64,000 bases of DNA from Massilia forsythiae (GCF_012849555.1 NZ_CP051685.1:434001-498000), one strand, 5' to 3'. Positions 1-9,266 are shown, numbered from the stretch's first letter. Made by a program: numbers and translations. The notes: generated by a model not told the origin, from the letters alone.

Positions 1-139
1 CGTTCTGGCCCATCAGCGTGTGCACTTCGCCCGGGTACAGGCGCAGGCCGGCGTCCGACAGCGCCTTGACGCCGGGGAAGCCCATGTGGATGCCGGCGAC
101 GTCGAGTACCGGCGCCGGTGCATTGCGGACGTCGACCAT
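1..139 (-). CDS. Sugar ABC transporter ATP-binding protein, N-terminal fragment (YtfR/RbsA/MglA type)
   Basis: Only the first 46 codons are present; the gene runs off the left edge. The visible protein starts MVDVRNAPAPVLDVAGIHM and reaches LMGQN, which in this family immediately precedes the rest of the Walker A loop (GxNGAGKST). The segment around GVKALSDAGLRLYPGEVHTLMG is the usual beginning of the first nucleotide-binding domain of the double-ATPase sugar transporters. The ATG lies 7 bases after the stop of the upstream YtfQ-like binding protein, so the two are surely co-transcribed. Inferred role: energising import of arabinose or a related pentose/furanose. The assignment to the YtfR subgroup comes from its neighbour, not from its own sequence. 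Confidence 0.85.
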   Translation of the reverse strand, partial: MVDVRNAPAPVLDVAGIHMGFPGVKALSDAGLRLYPGEVHTLMGQN

Positions 140-146
140 GGCCGAC

Positions 147-1121
147 TCAGTACTTGCGGTTCGGGAATTCCTTGGCCGCGACTTCGGCCGGGAACACGCC
201 TTCGTTGACCGTGATGCGCTGCGCCACCGGCTTGCCGGCGACGACTGCCTGCGCGGTCTGCATCAGCGTCGGGCCGAGCAGCGGATTGCACTCGATCGTC
301 ACGTTCAGCTTGCCCTGCATCATGGCCTCGAAGGCGCCGCGCACGCCGTCGATCGAGACGATGACGATGTCCTTGCCCGGCTTCAAGCCGGCTTCCTCGA
401 TCGCCTGGATGGCGCCGATCGCCATGTCGTCGTTGTGCGCGTACAGCACGTTGATGTTCTTGCCCTCGGATTTCAGGAAGGCTTCCATCACTTCCTTGCC
501 CTTGGCGCGCGTAAAATCGCCGGTCTGCGAGCGGACGATCTTCAACTTCGGATCGGCGGCGATGACTTCCGCGAACCCCTTCTTGCGGTCATTGGCCGGG
601 GCGGCGCCGGTGGTGCCCTGCAGTTCGACGATGTTCAGCTGCTTCCCCGGATTTTTCTTGGCGTAATCGACCAGCCAGCGCCCGGCGCGGCGGCCCTCTT
701 CCACGAAATCGGAACCGATGAAGCTGACGTACAGCGACGGATCGCTGACCTTGACCGCGCGGTCGGTCAGGATCACGGGGATTTTTGCATTCTTGGCTTC
801 ACGCAGCACGGTTTCCCAGCCGGTTTCGACCACCGGCGAAAAGGCGATCACGTCGACGCGCTGGGCGATGAAGGAGCGGATCGCCTTGACCTGGTTCGAT
901 TGCTGCTGCTGGGCGTCGGCGAACTTGAGGTTGACGTTGGCCTTTTTGGCGGCGTCCTTGATGGACGCCGTATTCGCGCTGCGCCATTCGCTTTCGGCGC
1001 CGACCTGGGAAAAACCGATGGTGAGCGGCTTGGCCGCGAATGCCGTGCTGGCGGTGAATGCCTGACTTGCAACGCAGGCGAGCATGGCTGCGCCCAGGAA
1101 ATTCCTGCGGGTGAACGTCAT
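147..1121 (-). CDS. ytfQ: Periplasmic sugar-binding protein of an ABC transporter (YtfQ-like)
   Basis: A 324-residue family-1 (LacI-fold) periplasmic binding protein. The stretches IGFSQVGAESEWRSAN, SPVVETGWE, RSQTGDFTRAKGKEVM and LYAHNDDMAIGAIQAIEEAG closely follow E. coli YtfQ, which binds galactofuranose; paralogues in arabinose loci bind L-arabinose. The chosen ATG gives MTFTRRNFLGAAM, a twin-arginine-like signal ending near AFA; an upstream in-frame start would add 14 residues and spoil it. A GGAGAC ribosome-binding site lies 8 bases before this ATG. It heads a transcription unit with the downstream ATPase and is preceded by copy A of a motif shared with two other arabinose-locus promoters. 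Substrate in this organism is inferred from context. Confidence 0.9.
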   Translation of the reverse strand: MTFTRRNFLGAAMLACVASQAFTASTAFAAKPLTIGFSQVGAESEWRSANTASIKDAAKKANVNLKFADAQQQQSNQVKAIRSFIAQRVDVIAFSPVVETGWETVLREAKNAKIPVILTDRAVKVSDPSLYVSFIGSDFVEEGRRAGRWLVDYAKKNPGKQLNIVELQGTTGAAPANDRKKGFAEVIAADPKLKIVRSQTGDFTRAKGKEVMEAFLKSEGKNINVLYAHNDDMAIGAIQAIEEAGLKPGKDIVIVSIDGVRGAFEAMMQGKLNVTIECNPLLGPTLMQTAQAVVAGKPVAQRITVNEGVFPAEVAAKEFPNRKY

Positions 1122-1144
1122 CACTGTCTCCGGTATTGTTTTAT

Positions 1145-1210
1145 TGCTCAATACTAGCGGCAAGTGACATATTCATCCAATCATTTTTTTGACCGTCTCG
1201 ATACTCGAAA
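1145..1210 (-). promoter_or_regulatory. Putative promoter/operator of ytfQ, motif copy A
   Basis: On the plus strand CCAATCA (1177-1183) is followed after exactly 15 bases by CGATA (1199-1203). The same arrangement occurs at 13276-13302 and 20107-20133. Read towards ytfQ, TTGGAT (1175-1180) and TAGTAT (1151-1156), 18 bases apart, could be the -35 and -10 boxes, with an A-run just upstream of the -35. The regulator is unknown. Confidence 0.5.
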
Positions 1211-1250
1211 TGACATCATTTGCGTGTGTCGGCAACTCTGTGAACATGGG

Positions 1251-1745
1251 CTACTTCGCCAAGCGGCCGTCTTCCTTGAACATCATGTCGCCGGCCAGTT
1301 CGAAGGCGACGTCGGCGCCGCTGTCGCCGCGCGGGTTGGGCAAGCGGCGCAGGAAGCCGTCGCGCGGCTCGCGAGCACGCAGAGCAGCGCCCTTTTGCTG
1401 CAGCAGGGTGTTGGCAAGGCGCATGCGGATGATGAATTCATCGTTCTCGGCGCGTACCCACTTGCCGTTGATCTTTTCGCACAACATGTTGCGCTTCGGC
1501 GAAGGGCCGGATTCGCTTTTCACCTGGAAGCGCACCCAGAACGCATCCCTCTTGAGCGGCAAGCCGCGGTCGCCCAGGTTGGCGACGACCTGGATCTTGG
1601 CGTCGCTGGTCTTCCAGCGTTCGCTGTCGACGCAGGCCTGTTCCTTGGGCAGCAGGTTGACGGCCGCCTTGACCTTGTCGCAGGCGGACAAGGTAACGAC
1701 GGAAAACAGCGCCGGCAACAGCGCGAGGGAGAGCGTATTTTTCAT
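1251..1745 (-). CDS. Small predicted lipoprotein of unknown function
   Basis: 164 residues beginning MKNTLSLALLPALFSVV with a lipobox LSAC at residues 19-22, so the mature protein would be lipid-anchored at its cysteine. The rest is soluble and carries several cysteines; I recognise no domain. The start chosen is the only one that gives a clean signal; longer in-frame reading would run through the 1787-1913 repeat element. It sits between the GH127 gene and ytfQ on the same strand, but ytfQ has its own apparent promoter, so membership in the arabinose operon is uncertain. No function is assigned. Confidence 0.7.
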   Translation of the reverse strand: MKNTLSLALLPALFSVVTLSACDKVKAAVNLLPKEQACVDSERWKTSDAKIQVVANLGDRGLPLKRDAFWVRFQVKSESGPSPKRNMLCEKINGKWVRAENDEFIIRMRLANTLLQQKGAALRAREPRDGFLRRLPNPRGDSGADVAFELAGDMMFKEDGRLAK

Positions 1746-1786
1746 GGTGTCTGCGATGTCGCACGATGGTGCGAGGCTGCCGCAAG

Positions 1787-1913
1787 CGTCGTCCCCGCGT
1801 AGGCGGGGACCCATGCCGAGCACTAAAATCCGATATATCAAAAGCAAGCAGGGCGCTTCAAAGATACCAACTTCGGACACTCGGTATGGGTCCCCGCCTT
1901 CGCGGGGACGACG
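1787..1913. repeat. Composite inverted REP-like element, copy 1
   Basis: Left end CGTCGTCCCCGCG..GCGGGGACCCATG and right end TATGGGTCCCCGCC..GCGGGGACGACG are inverted copies of each other; each end also folds on itself (GTCCCCGC/GCGGGGAC). Total 127 bases, in the gap between GH127 and the lipoprotein gene. Confidence 0.85.
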
Positions 1914-1994
1914 CTTTCAAGCCAACACATCATTTGGGAGAAGGGTCCGCGTTTTCCCGCAGTCTACACCAAGACTTTCTCTAGAGCATATTCG

Positions 1995-4397
1995 CTAGAC
2001 GCCCTGCCCTTCGCCACGCAACAGCCGCAAGCCGTACAAGCCGCCCGCGATCGACCCTTCCCTGGCCACAAATTTCACTTCCAGCTTGCCGCGCGCCGCC
2101 CGCACCAGATCCGCCGGCAAGGCGATGTCGCGCGTATAGAATTCCTGCGCCGCGTCGGTCGGCAGCACGAGTTCGGCAACGCGCTGGCCGTTCACCACTA
2201 CGTCGAAGCGGCGGCCGCCATCCGCGCGCGCGAAGGTCAGGCGCAGCGCCCTGGCTTCGGCCTGCGGGTCCTTCAGCTCGTAGCTGAACCAGGCGGTCGC
2301 GTGGCGCCAGTGGCGCTTGCCGTTCAGGCCGGCGTCCGCCCCTTCTCCCTTGAAGCCGTGGTCGGATTCCGGCTGCTGTTCGCCCGGCCCGACCTGGTCG
2401 ATGGTGAGCGCGTCCAGCGCCAGGCGTTCCTGTTCGCGCGCCGCGTTGTCCAGCTTCATGCGCGCATAGTCGCCCGGCGTCGACTGCTGCCAGTAGACCA
2501 TGTAGCGCGCATCGTGCAGGCGGAAGAAGGGAATGAATTCGGTGGACGCGCCGCTCCCGCCCTGCACCAGCCCCGGCGGCGCGGTGAAGGTCAGCGGCTT
2601 GCCCTTGACCGGCTTGAAGCGCCTGACGAAATCCGTGCTGTCGGCAACGAAGGTCGGCGCCGCCTCCAGCGGGCACACCTGGCCGGAAGCGATGTGCCCC
2701 ATGCGCGAATCGTCGGCAAGGAAGTTCAGGTGCTCGCTGGGAAACGGGTTGGTCTTGGCCGCCAGCACCACCGGGCCGTGCAGCACCGCATAGTAATTCG
2801 ACCGGTCCGGCATGCGCTCCAGGCGCGTGGTCATCGGCAGCTCGAGGTCGATGCGGTCGCCCTTTTTCCAGGTGCGCTCGATGCTGGCGTAACTCCCCGG
2901 CGCGGCGTCCACCTTCACCGGCTTGCCGTTGACGCGCACGCTCAGCTTGCCCGGCGCCACCCAGGCCGGATAACGAATCCTGAGGGCGAAGCGGCCGTCC
3001 TGCCCCACGGCGTCCAGCACGATGCGCGTGCCGGCCTGGTCGGGAAAATTGTTCGACTGGGTCAACTTGACGCCGCGCGCGCGCCAGTCCAGCGTCGAGG
3101 GAATGAACAGGTTGACGAACAGCGCATCGCGCTCGTGCGCGTAGATGAATTCGCCGTACTTGGCGTGGCTCTCGATGCCGGAGCCGACGCAGCACCACAT
3201 GCCCTGGTCCGGCTGCGAATACACGCGATAGTGGTTCGGACGCATCGGGGTGAAGTAGACGAAGCCGCCGCTGCCCGGATGCTGCGACGCCAGGATATGG
3301 TTGTACAGCGCGCGCTCGTAGTAGTCGGCATAAGCGGCCTTGTCGCTGGCGGCGAACAGCAGTTCGGTCAGCTTGAGCATGTTGTAGGTGTTGCAGGTCT
3401 CCGGCCCCTCGACCTCGTCCACCATCGGCCCGAAGTCCTTCACATCATGAAAATGCTCCTTGACGCTGTTGCCGCCGATGGCGACCGTGCGGTGCTCGAC
3501 CACGGTCTGCCAGAAAAAGGCGGCGGCCTGGCGCATGTCCCTGCCCTGCGCCGGATCCTTGGACAGTTCGCCGATGCGCTGGAAGCCGATCACCTTCGGG
3601 ATCTGGGTGTTGGCGTGCAGCCCGGTCAGCTTGTCCTCGCCTTTTTCCAGCGGCTGCAGGATGGCCCGGTGCGAGAATTTCAGCGCCAGGTCCAGGTACT
3701 TCTGCTGCCCGGTCATCTCGTAGACGTCGGCCAGCACCTCGTTCATGCCGCCATGCTCGCTTTTCAGCATCTGCTGCATCTGCTCGTCGCTCAGGTGGCC
3801 GGTCAGGCGCAGCGCCCAGTCGGACAAGGCGATCAGCATGATCTTGGCATCCCCGTTGCCGGCGTAGCGCCAGGCATCGCGCAAGCCGGCGTAGATCTTG
3901 TGCAGGTTATACCAGGGCACCCACTTGCCGTTGACGGAGAAATTGTCGGCGTGGAGCTTGCCGGCGGCGACGTCGCGCCAGGCCGCGCGACCGCCGGGGA
4001 TGCCGCCCAGGTAGCCGTCGCCGTTGGCTTGCTGGGCGCGTTTCAGCTCGGCCACGAAATAATCCAGGCGTTTTTTTACCTCGGGGTCGCCGGTGGATGC
4101 CGTCATCAGCGCCAGCGCCGACAGGTAGTGGCCACCCATGTGGCCGTCCAGGCCGGACGATTCCCAGTTGCCGTAGCTGGGCTGCCTGGGCTGCAGGCCG
4201 GCTTCGCGCAGGAACGGCGCCAGCAGGCGGTCCGGGTCCATCGACATCAGGTAGTTCAGGTCGGTGGCCTGGGCGTCCAGGAAGGGACTCGGGCCCAAAC
4301 GCACGTCGCGCAGGGGAAACAGCTCGGCGGCGTGGGCGGCGCCGAGCAGGGTCGTGGCTTGCAGCAGCAGCAGGGCTGCCATCCGTTTCAATGTCAT
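1995..4397 (-). CDS. GH127-family beta-L-arabinofuranosidase, exported
   Basis: 800 residues. The N-terminus MTLKRMAALLLLQATTLLGAAHAA is a signal peptide; the AAELFPLRDVRLGPSPF that follows is typical of the GH127 (formerly DUF1680) catalytic start. The zinc/cysteine catalytic set is visible: PETC (Glu333, Cys335) and MWCCVGSG (Cys402, Cys403), corresponding to the Glu, Cys, nucleophile Cys and Cys of Bifidobacterium HypBA1. An (alpha/alpha)6 barrel with C-terminal beta domains is expected. It should remove terminal beta-L-arabinofuranose from plant glycans. I chose this ATG because it begins the signal peptide; a longer frame runs back into a repeat element. It is the last glycosidase in the row GH97-GH51-GH43-GH127, separated from GH43 by a 217-base gap with repeat copy 2. 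Confidence 0.93.
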   Translation of the reverse strand: MTLKRMAALLLLQATTLLGAAHAAELFPLRDVRLGPSPFLDAQATDLNYLMSMDPDRLLAPFLREAGLQPRQPSYGNWESSGLDGHMGGHYLSALALMTASTGDPEVKKRLDYFVAELKRAQQANGDGYLGGIPGGRAAWRDVAAGKLHADNFSVNGKWVPWYNLHKIYAGLRDAWRYAGNGDAKIMLIALSDWALRLTGHLSDEQMQQMLKSEHGGMNEVLADVYEMTGQQKYLDLALKFSHRAILQPLEKGEDKLTGLHANTQIPKVIGFQRIGELSKDPAQGRDMRQAAAFFWQTVVEHRTVAIGGNSVKEHFHDVKDFGPMVDEVEGPETCNTYNMLKLTELLFAASDKAAYADYYERALYNHILASQHPGSGGFVYFTPMRPNHYRVYSQPDQGMWCCVGSGIESHAKYGEFIYAHERDALFVNLFIPSTLDWRARGVKLTQSNNFPDQAGTRIVLDAVGQDGRFALRIRYPAWVAPGKLSVRVNGKPVKVDAAPGSYASIERTWKKGDRIDLELPMTTRLERMPDRSNYYAVLHGPVVLAAKTNPFPSEHLNFLADDSRMGHIASGQVCPLEAAPTFVADSTDFVRRFKPVKGKPLTFTAPPGLVQGGSGASTEFIPFFRLHDARYMVYWQQSTPGDYARMKLDNAAREQERLALDALTIDQVGPGEQQPESDHGFKGEGADAGLNGKRHWRHATAWFSYELKDPQAEARALRLTFARADGGRRFDVVVNGQRVAELVLPTDAAQEFYTRDIALPADLVRAARGKLEVKFVAREGSIAGGLYGLRLLRGEGQGV

Positions 4398-4434
4398 CGC
4401 AACCTCATACGAGTGACTAGTACAAACCCCACCG

Positions 4435-4559
4435 CGTCGTCCCCGCGCAGGCGGGGACCCATACCGAGCATCAGAATTCGAACCATGGAAATACCGCAGC
4501 AATGTTCGGCAGTCGTTTTTTGAAACTCTGCATGGGTCCCCGCCTTCGCGGGGACGACG
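4435..4559. repeat. Composite inverted REP-like element, copy 2
   Basis: 125 bases between the GH43 and GH127 genes, with the same inverted GTCCCCGC/GCGGGGAC ends and inner ATACCGAGCATCAGAATTC, which matches in reverse the inner part of the copy at 59948-60073. Confidence 0.85.
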
Positions 4560-4614
4560 GGGATGGGCCGACGCTACGAGCAGCTGATTTGATAACCATT
4601 ACATCATCACGCCA

Positions 4615-5700
4615 TTAAGGCAACTGCACGCTCTGGTACCGGCTCAAATCCTTCTGCTCTACCGTCGGCCACCCCTGCGCATCCCATTTCATCTCCAGCA
4701 CCTTCAGCTTTTGCTTGTACTTGTCGGCCGTCTCGTACGCATGCAGCACCAGCCAGTCCTTGCCATCGAAGGTGTAGGCGCTGTTGTGGCCGAGCGCTTT
4801 CCAGTCGCGGTCGCCCTGGATGACGAGCGAGCCGCCGCCCTGGGCCATATCCTTGCCCAGGCGGTCGAGATAGGGGCCGGTGGCGGCGCGGGAACGGCCG
4901 ACCACCACGTGGTAGGTGCTGTTCGGCCCCTGGCAGCATTTGCCCCAGGAGACGAACAGGTAGTACCAGCCGTTCTTCTTGAAGATGAACGGCCCCTCGA
5001 TCTCGGCCGGGCCGGCCTGCTCGTCCGGGGTGAAGGCGGGGCGCTCGCGGCGCGCGACGGTGTGCCATTCCTGCGGTTCTGCCAGCTTCGTCCAGGTCGG
5101 GTCGAGCTTGACCAGCTTGATGCCGCTCCAGAACGAGCCGAAGCTCATCCAGCCGGTGCCCCGCTCGTCCTCGACCACGTTGGCATCGATGGCGTTCCAC
5201 AGGTCGCGTCCCGGGACCGATTGCAGCACCATGCCCTGGTCTTGCCAGCGGTAGTCGGGCGAGCGCGGATCCAGCGTGGCGTTGCTGGTCACGCCGATGC
5301 CGGAGGTGTTCTTGCCGAAGCCGGACACCGAGTAGTACAGCAGGTAGCGGCCATCGTGGTACTGGATGTCCGGCGCCCAGATGTGATCGTCGAAGGTGGG
5401 CGCCGCCCCTTTGGCCCAGGCCGGCTGACCGGGGAAGACGCGCCCTTCCGGCTTCCAGTGCAGCATGTCGGACGAGCTGTAGAAGGTGATGCCGGGGCCG
5501 GTGCTGAACAGGTAGTACTTGTTGCCCTGCTTGGCCATTACCGGGTCGTGCACGCCGACCTGGGCGGCGTGGGCGGATACACACGGCGCATGTCCAAGCA
5601 CGAGCGCGGCAGGGAACGCGAGTGCGGCGGTGCGGACGGCGCCGATCGCCGCGTGGACACGCTGTGTCCACCCACCCCTTGAACGACGGGCGGCGTGCAC
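4615..5700 (-). CDS. GH43 arabinanase/alpha-L-arabinofuranosidase, exported
   Basis: 361 residues from a GTG codon. GGAAGG lies 7 bases before it, inside the end of the GH51 gene; the stop of GH51 is only 3 bases upstream, so the genes are translationally close. A hydrophobic stretch (about residues 17-45, ending SAHA) is a plausible signal peptide. The five-bladed propeller catalytic triad of GH43 is visible: general base Asp52 (VHDPVM), pKa-modulating Asp172 (AIDANV) and general acid Glu235 (EIEGPF). The overall layout with DDHIWAPDI and WNAIDANVV resembles arabinan endo-1,5-alpha-L-arabinosidases, so arabinan is the likely substrate, though an exo activity cannot be excluded. Confidence 0.88.
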   Translation of the reverse strand: MHAARRSRGGWTQRVHAAIGAVRTAALAFPAALVLGHAPCVSAHAAQVGVHDPVMAKQGNKYYLFSTGPGITFYSSSDMLHWKPEGRVFPGQPAWAKGAAPTFDDHIWAPDIQYHDGRYLLYYSVSGFGKNTSGIGVTSNATLDPRSPDYRWQDQGMVLQSVPGRDLWNAIDANVVEDERGTGWMSFGSFWSGIKLVKLDPTWTKLAEPQEWHTVARRERPAFTPDEQAGPAEIEGPFIFKKNGWYYLFVSWGKCCQGPNSTYHVVVGRSRAATGPYLDRLGKDMAQGGGSLVIQGDRDWKALGHNSAYTFDGKDWLVLHAYETADKYKQKLKVLEMKWDAQGWPTVEQKDLSRYQSVQLP

Positions 5701-5703
5701 CGG

Positions 5704-7251
5704 TCAGCCTTCCACCGACACGACCATCACCGCCTTGGCCGGCACCTTGATCGTCATCTTGCCGCCGGCGGCGCTGGCGCTGAACGGCGCCGGCTTGATC
5801 GCCTGCGGCTTGTCGAAGGTGTTGTGGGCGTCCATGGCGTCGGCGGTGAGCACCTGGCCGCGCACCGAGGAGACGCCCCGGCCCGGCAGGTCGAGGGTCA
5901 CGTCGGTGGCGTCATGCGGATTGGTATTCACCAGGGCGACATACACCTTGCCATCCCTGGCGCGCGCGGCCGAGGCGCTGATGCCCGGCACGCCGCGGCC
6001 ATTCACGCCGTAGGTGGTGTTGTTGGACAGGGTCACCGGCAGCGAGGTGGCGTCCTGGAACGGCACGTACATCTTGTAGGCGTGGTAGGTCGGCGTCAGC
6101 AGCATCTTGTCCTTGTCGGTGATGATCATGGCCTGCAGCACGTTGACCATCTGCGCGATGTTGGTCATGCGCACGCGGTCGGCGTGGGCATGGAAGATGT
6201 TGAAGTTGAGCGCGGCCACGACGGCGTCGCGCAGGGTGTTCCGCTGGAACAGGAAACCCGGGTTGGTGCCCGCCTCGACGTCGTACCAGGTGCCCCATTC
6301 GTCGACGTAGAAGCCGATCTTCTTCTGCGGGTCGTTCTTGTCGAGGACCGCGACGTTGCGCTTGATGTGTTCTTCCATGCGCAGCGTGTTCGACACGGTC
6401 GAGTACCACTCGCTTTCCGGGAAGCCGACCGCGGCGCCCTTCTTGTCCCATTTGTCGGTCGGCAGCGTGTAGTAGTGGAAGCTGATGCCGTCGGTGTCGC
6501 GCGTTTCCTTGCTGAGGGTATCGGTCCAGGTGGTGTCGTAGTCGTTGCCGCCGCTGGCGATCAGCTTCGGCCGCACGTCCTTGGGCGCCTTGATGAAGGT
6601 GGCATAGTGGTTGTACAGGTTGGCGTAGTAGGCCGGCTTCATGTTGCCGCCGCAACCCCAGGCTTCGTTGCCGATGGCGAAATAGGCGACCTTGAACGGC
6701 TGCGGGTGGCCGTTCTTGGCGCGCAGCTCGGCCAGGGTCGACTTGCCGGTGGAGGTCATGTACTCGACCCACTCGGCCGATTCCTGCGGGGTGCCGGTGC
6801 CGAGGTTGCCGTTGACGTAGGCGTCCGCGCCCAGCATCTCGACCAGGTCGAAGAATTCGTGGGTGCCGACCGCATTGCTTTCCGGGACGCCGCCCCAGTT
6901 GGTGTTGACCTTCACCGGCCGGTTCTTGCGCGCGCCGATGCCGTCGCGCCAGTGGTATTCGTCGGCGAAGCAGCCGCCCGGCCAGCGCACCAGCGGCACG
7001 TGCAGTTCCTTCAATGCGCCGACCACGTCGTTGCGCCAGCCCTTGGTGTTCGGGATCTTCGATTCCGGACCGACCCACAGCCCTTCGTAGATGCCGGTGC
7101 CGAGGTGCTCGGCGAACTGGCCGTAGACGTTCTTGTTGATCACGGCGCCGGGCTTGGCCGTATCGATGGATATGCTGACCTGGGCGAAGGCGGACGCCGA
7201 CAGCATCGCCAGGATGCCGAATGCGAGGGCGGTGGGTTTGAATACGTTCAT
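5704..7251 (-). CDS. GH51 alpha-L-arabinofuranosidase, exported
   Basis: 515 residues. Signal peptide MNVFKPTALAFGILAMLSASAFA, then the GH51 (beta/alpha)8 domain and a C-terminal beta-sandwich ending at KAVMVVSVEG. Catalytic residues: acid/base Glu196 in FAIGNEAWGCGG and nucleophile Glu318 in YVDEWGTWY; the N-terminal RWPGGCFADEYHW is also a GH51 hallmark. It removes terminal alpha-L-arabinofuranosyl residues from arabinan and arabinoxylan. GGAGAC precedes the ATG by 3 bases. Many GH51 enzymes are cytoplasmic, so the clear export signal is a noteworthy trait of this locus. Confidence 0.94.
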   Translation of the reverse strand: MNVFKPTALAFGILAMLSASAFAQVSISIDTAKPGAVINKNVYGQFAEHLGTGIYEGLWVGPESKIPNTKGWRNDVVGALKELHVPLVRWPGGCFADEYHWRDGIGARKNRPVKVNTNWGGVPESNAVGTHEFFDLVEMLGADAYVNGNLGTGTPQESAEWVEYMTSTGKSTLAELRAKNGHPQPFKVAYFAIGNEAWGCGGNMKPAYYANLYNHYATFIKAPKDVRPKLIASGGNDYDTTWTDTLSKETRDTDGISFHYYTLPTDKWDKKGAAVGFPESEWYSTVSNTLRMEEHIKRNVAVLDKNDPQKKIGFYVDEWGTWYDVEAGTNPGFLFQRNTLRDAVVAALNFNIFHAHADRVRMTNIAQMVNVLQAMIITDKDKMLLTPTYHAYKMYVPFQDATSLPVTLSNNTTYGVNGRGVPGISASAARARDGKVYVALVNTNPHDATDVTLDLPGRGVSSVRGQVLTADAMDAHNTFDKPQAIKPAPFSASAAGGKMTIKVPAKAVMVVSVEG

Positions 7252-7282
7252 GCGGTCTCCGTTATTGAATGTTATAAATGAT

Positions 7283-9229
7283 TTATTTGAATACAGCGAC
7301 GAAGCCGCCGTGCGCCTTGATCGTCATCCGTTGGGCGCCGCCGCGGATCGTGGCATTGCGGAACTCGCGCTCGCCGGCGCCATCCCCGATCAGCTGCCCT
7401 TCCCTGCCGGCCAGGAAGGCGAGATCGAGATCCAGCGTGGCATCCTTGTCGTCGCCGTTGATGCCGGCCACGTACCAGGCGTCGCCGGCGCGGCGCGCGA
7501 TCACGGCGTGGCGGCCCGGATAGCCGGCCACGAATTTCACGTCGTCCCAGCTGCGCGGCAAGGTGCGCAGGAACTCCTTGACGTAGCCGGGCGCCGTCGC
7601 CATGCCTTCCGGCGTCTCGGCGAAATGCTGGATGCCGGACAAGAACAGCACCGACTCCGCCAGTTCGAAGCCGTTGCGGGTGGCGCGCCGGATCTTCGGG
7701 ATGTCGCCGAACACCATCGGCGTGAAATCCATCGGATCGAACAGGTTGCGCGCAAACGGCAGCACGCTAGCGTGGCGCGCCACCGCGTCCTGGTCCTGCT
7801 GCTCGAAGGTGGTGAATTCCAGGCCGCGCACCGCTTCCATCGTCATCAGGTTCGGATAGGTGCGGCTCCAGCCGCGCGGCAGCGTGGCGCCGTGGAAGTT
7901 CACCAGCAGGCCGGCCGCGGCGGCGTCGTTCAGAATGTCGACGTAGTAGCGGATCATCGACTGGCCGTCGCCGCCGAAGAAATCGATCTTGACGCCCTTG
8001 ACGCCCATCCCGGCCAGGCGCGCGAACTCGGCCACGCGCTGCTCGTGCGTCAGCAGCTTCGACTTGGGCGAATATTCGGTCTTGTTCCAGTCGCCCGACG
8101 AGTTGTACCAGGCCAGCAGGCCGACGTTCTTCGACGCCGCGTAGCGCGCCAGTTCGCCCAGCTTGTCGTAGCCGATCTTGCGGTCCCAGTCGGCGTCGAC
8201 CAGCGTGTAGTCCCAGCGCATGTCGGCGGCGTAGTCGATGAACTTCTTCTGCACGTCGAACACGGTGCCGTCGTCCTTCAGCAGCGCCCAGCTCCAGGAC
8301 GCGTGGCCGGGTGCGACCTTGTTCTTGTCGAAGGCGATCGCCGGCAGCGCCAGGTCGGTGCCGAGCGTGGACTCCACCAGCGTCGCCAGGCTGCCCAGCG
8401 CGATCACGCGCCACGGCGAGGTCAAGGTGCCGCGGCTCTCGGCCAGCAGCGCGCCGCCGGGCACCACCTCGGCCGCCATCGGCGTGCCGATTCGATAGAT
8501 GCCGCCTTTGGCATCGGCCTGCAGGCACGCGGCGTGCCAGCTGCCGTCCATGCCGGCTTCGGTCAGCGCCACCCAGGTGTCGCCGCTCTTGAACAGCGCC
8601 GGGAACACCCAGCCCGACGGCAGCGGCGACGGCGTGCCGACCGGAATCTCGTAGCGGTAGTGCTCCTCGTACGAGGGATTGGTGTTGCTCCAGCCGGTCT
8701 GGGCGACCGACATCGGCTGCAGCCAGGCTTTGGCCGCCGTGTCGAAGCGGAAGCTGGTGGCTTCGGCCACGAAGCGCTTGGTGGCCATGTCCGGTTCGCG
8801 CACCAGGTAGCGCAGCGCGACGCCGTCGTTGGAAACGCGGAATGCCACGTCCATCGACTGGCCCCTGGCGTTGCGTACCGTGACGACCTGCTGGTTGGCG
8901 CGGTAGCTGATATGCCGTTTCTTGGCGGTGGCCAGTTCGTAGTCTTCGGCGATCGGCTGCACGCTGGAGACGCCGGCCAGCGCCAGGCCGTGTTCGAGGT
9001 CGGCGCCTTCGAGGCGCAGGCCGAGGCGGGACGGCAGGATCACCGGCTTGCCGTCGCGCGCGACCGTGTATTCCAGCGTTTTATCGAGCGCGATGCGGAC
9101 GGCGACGCTGATGTGGCGGTCGGGGCTGAGCAGGGGCGCCCAGCCCATACCGGCGGGCGAGGTGGCGGCGGCAAGCGGCGCGACCAGGGCGAGCGCGGCG
9201 GGGATCAGGGCCAGGTTCGGTTTGTTCAT
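7283..9229 (-). CDS. GH97-family glycosidase, exported (probable retaining alpha-galactosidase type)
   Basis: 648 residues. The chosen start gives a signal peptide MNKPNLALIPAALALVAPLAAA. An N-terminal beta-sandwich (about residues 25-290) precedes a (beta/alpha)8 barrel. GVKIDFFGGDGQ places an aspartate (416) where retaining GH97 enzymes such as Bacteroides BtGH97b carry the nucleophile (Asp415); inverting SusB-type members use a glutamate base instead. Also visible are WSWALLKDDGTVFDVQ and NFHGATLPRGWSRTYPN, typical of the family. Substrate is not certain: alpha-galactosides (pectin side chains) are the default for this subgroup; an arabinopyranoside is possible from context. GH51 follows after 31 bases. 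Confidence 0.9.
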   Translation of the reverse strand: MNKPNLALIPAALALVAPLAAATSPAGMGWAPLLSPDRHISVAVRIALDKTLEYTVARDGKPVILPSRLGLRLEGADLEHGLALAGVSSVQPIAEDYELATAKKRHISYRANQQVVTVRNARGQSMDVAFRVSNDGVALRYLVREPDMATKRFVAEATSFRFDTAAKAWLQPMSVAQTGWSNTNPSYEEHYRYEIPVGTPSPLPSGWVFPALFKSGDTWVALTEAGMDGSWHAACLQADAKGGIYRIGTPMAAEVVPGGALLAESRGTLTSPWRVIALGSLATLVESTLGTDLALPAIAFDKNKVAPGHASWSWALLKDDGTVFDVQKKFIDYAADMRWDYTLVDADWDRKIGYDKLGELARYAASKNVGLLAWYNSSGDWNKTEYSPKSKLLTHEQRVAEFARLAGMGVKGVKIDFFGGDGQSMIRYYVDILNDAAAAGLLVNFHGATLPRGWSRTYPNLMTMEAVRGLEFTTFEQQDQDAVARHASVLPFARNLFDPMDFTPMVFGDIPKIRRATRNGFELAESVLFLSGIQHFAETPEGMATAPGYVKEFLRTLPRSWDDVKFVAGYPGRHAVIARRAGDAWYVAGINGDDKDATLDLDLAFLAGREGQLIGDGAGEREFRNATIRGGAQRMTIKAHGGFVAVFK

Positions 9230-9266
9230 GGGCAGCGGCCTAGTGAAGGTTAGCGAAGCTTTACCC

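Noticed and set aside
1746..1880. N-terminal extension of the lipoprotein containing GMGPRLRGDD
   Set aside because: That peptide is the translated repeat element; it recurs before several genes. The real start is the signal-peptide ATG at 1745.
1787..1913. Regularly similar palindromes that could suggest a CRISPR array
   Set aside because: Copies are kilobases apart with no short uniform spacers and no cas genes in the window.
2301..4523. Very long open frame on the opposite strand of the GH127 gene (about 740 codons), and similar ones opposite the TonB receptors and acs
   Set aside because: High-GC genes produce long antisense frames; these are Arg/Ala/Gly/His/Val-rich, lack domains, and mirror clear genes on the other strand.
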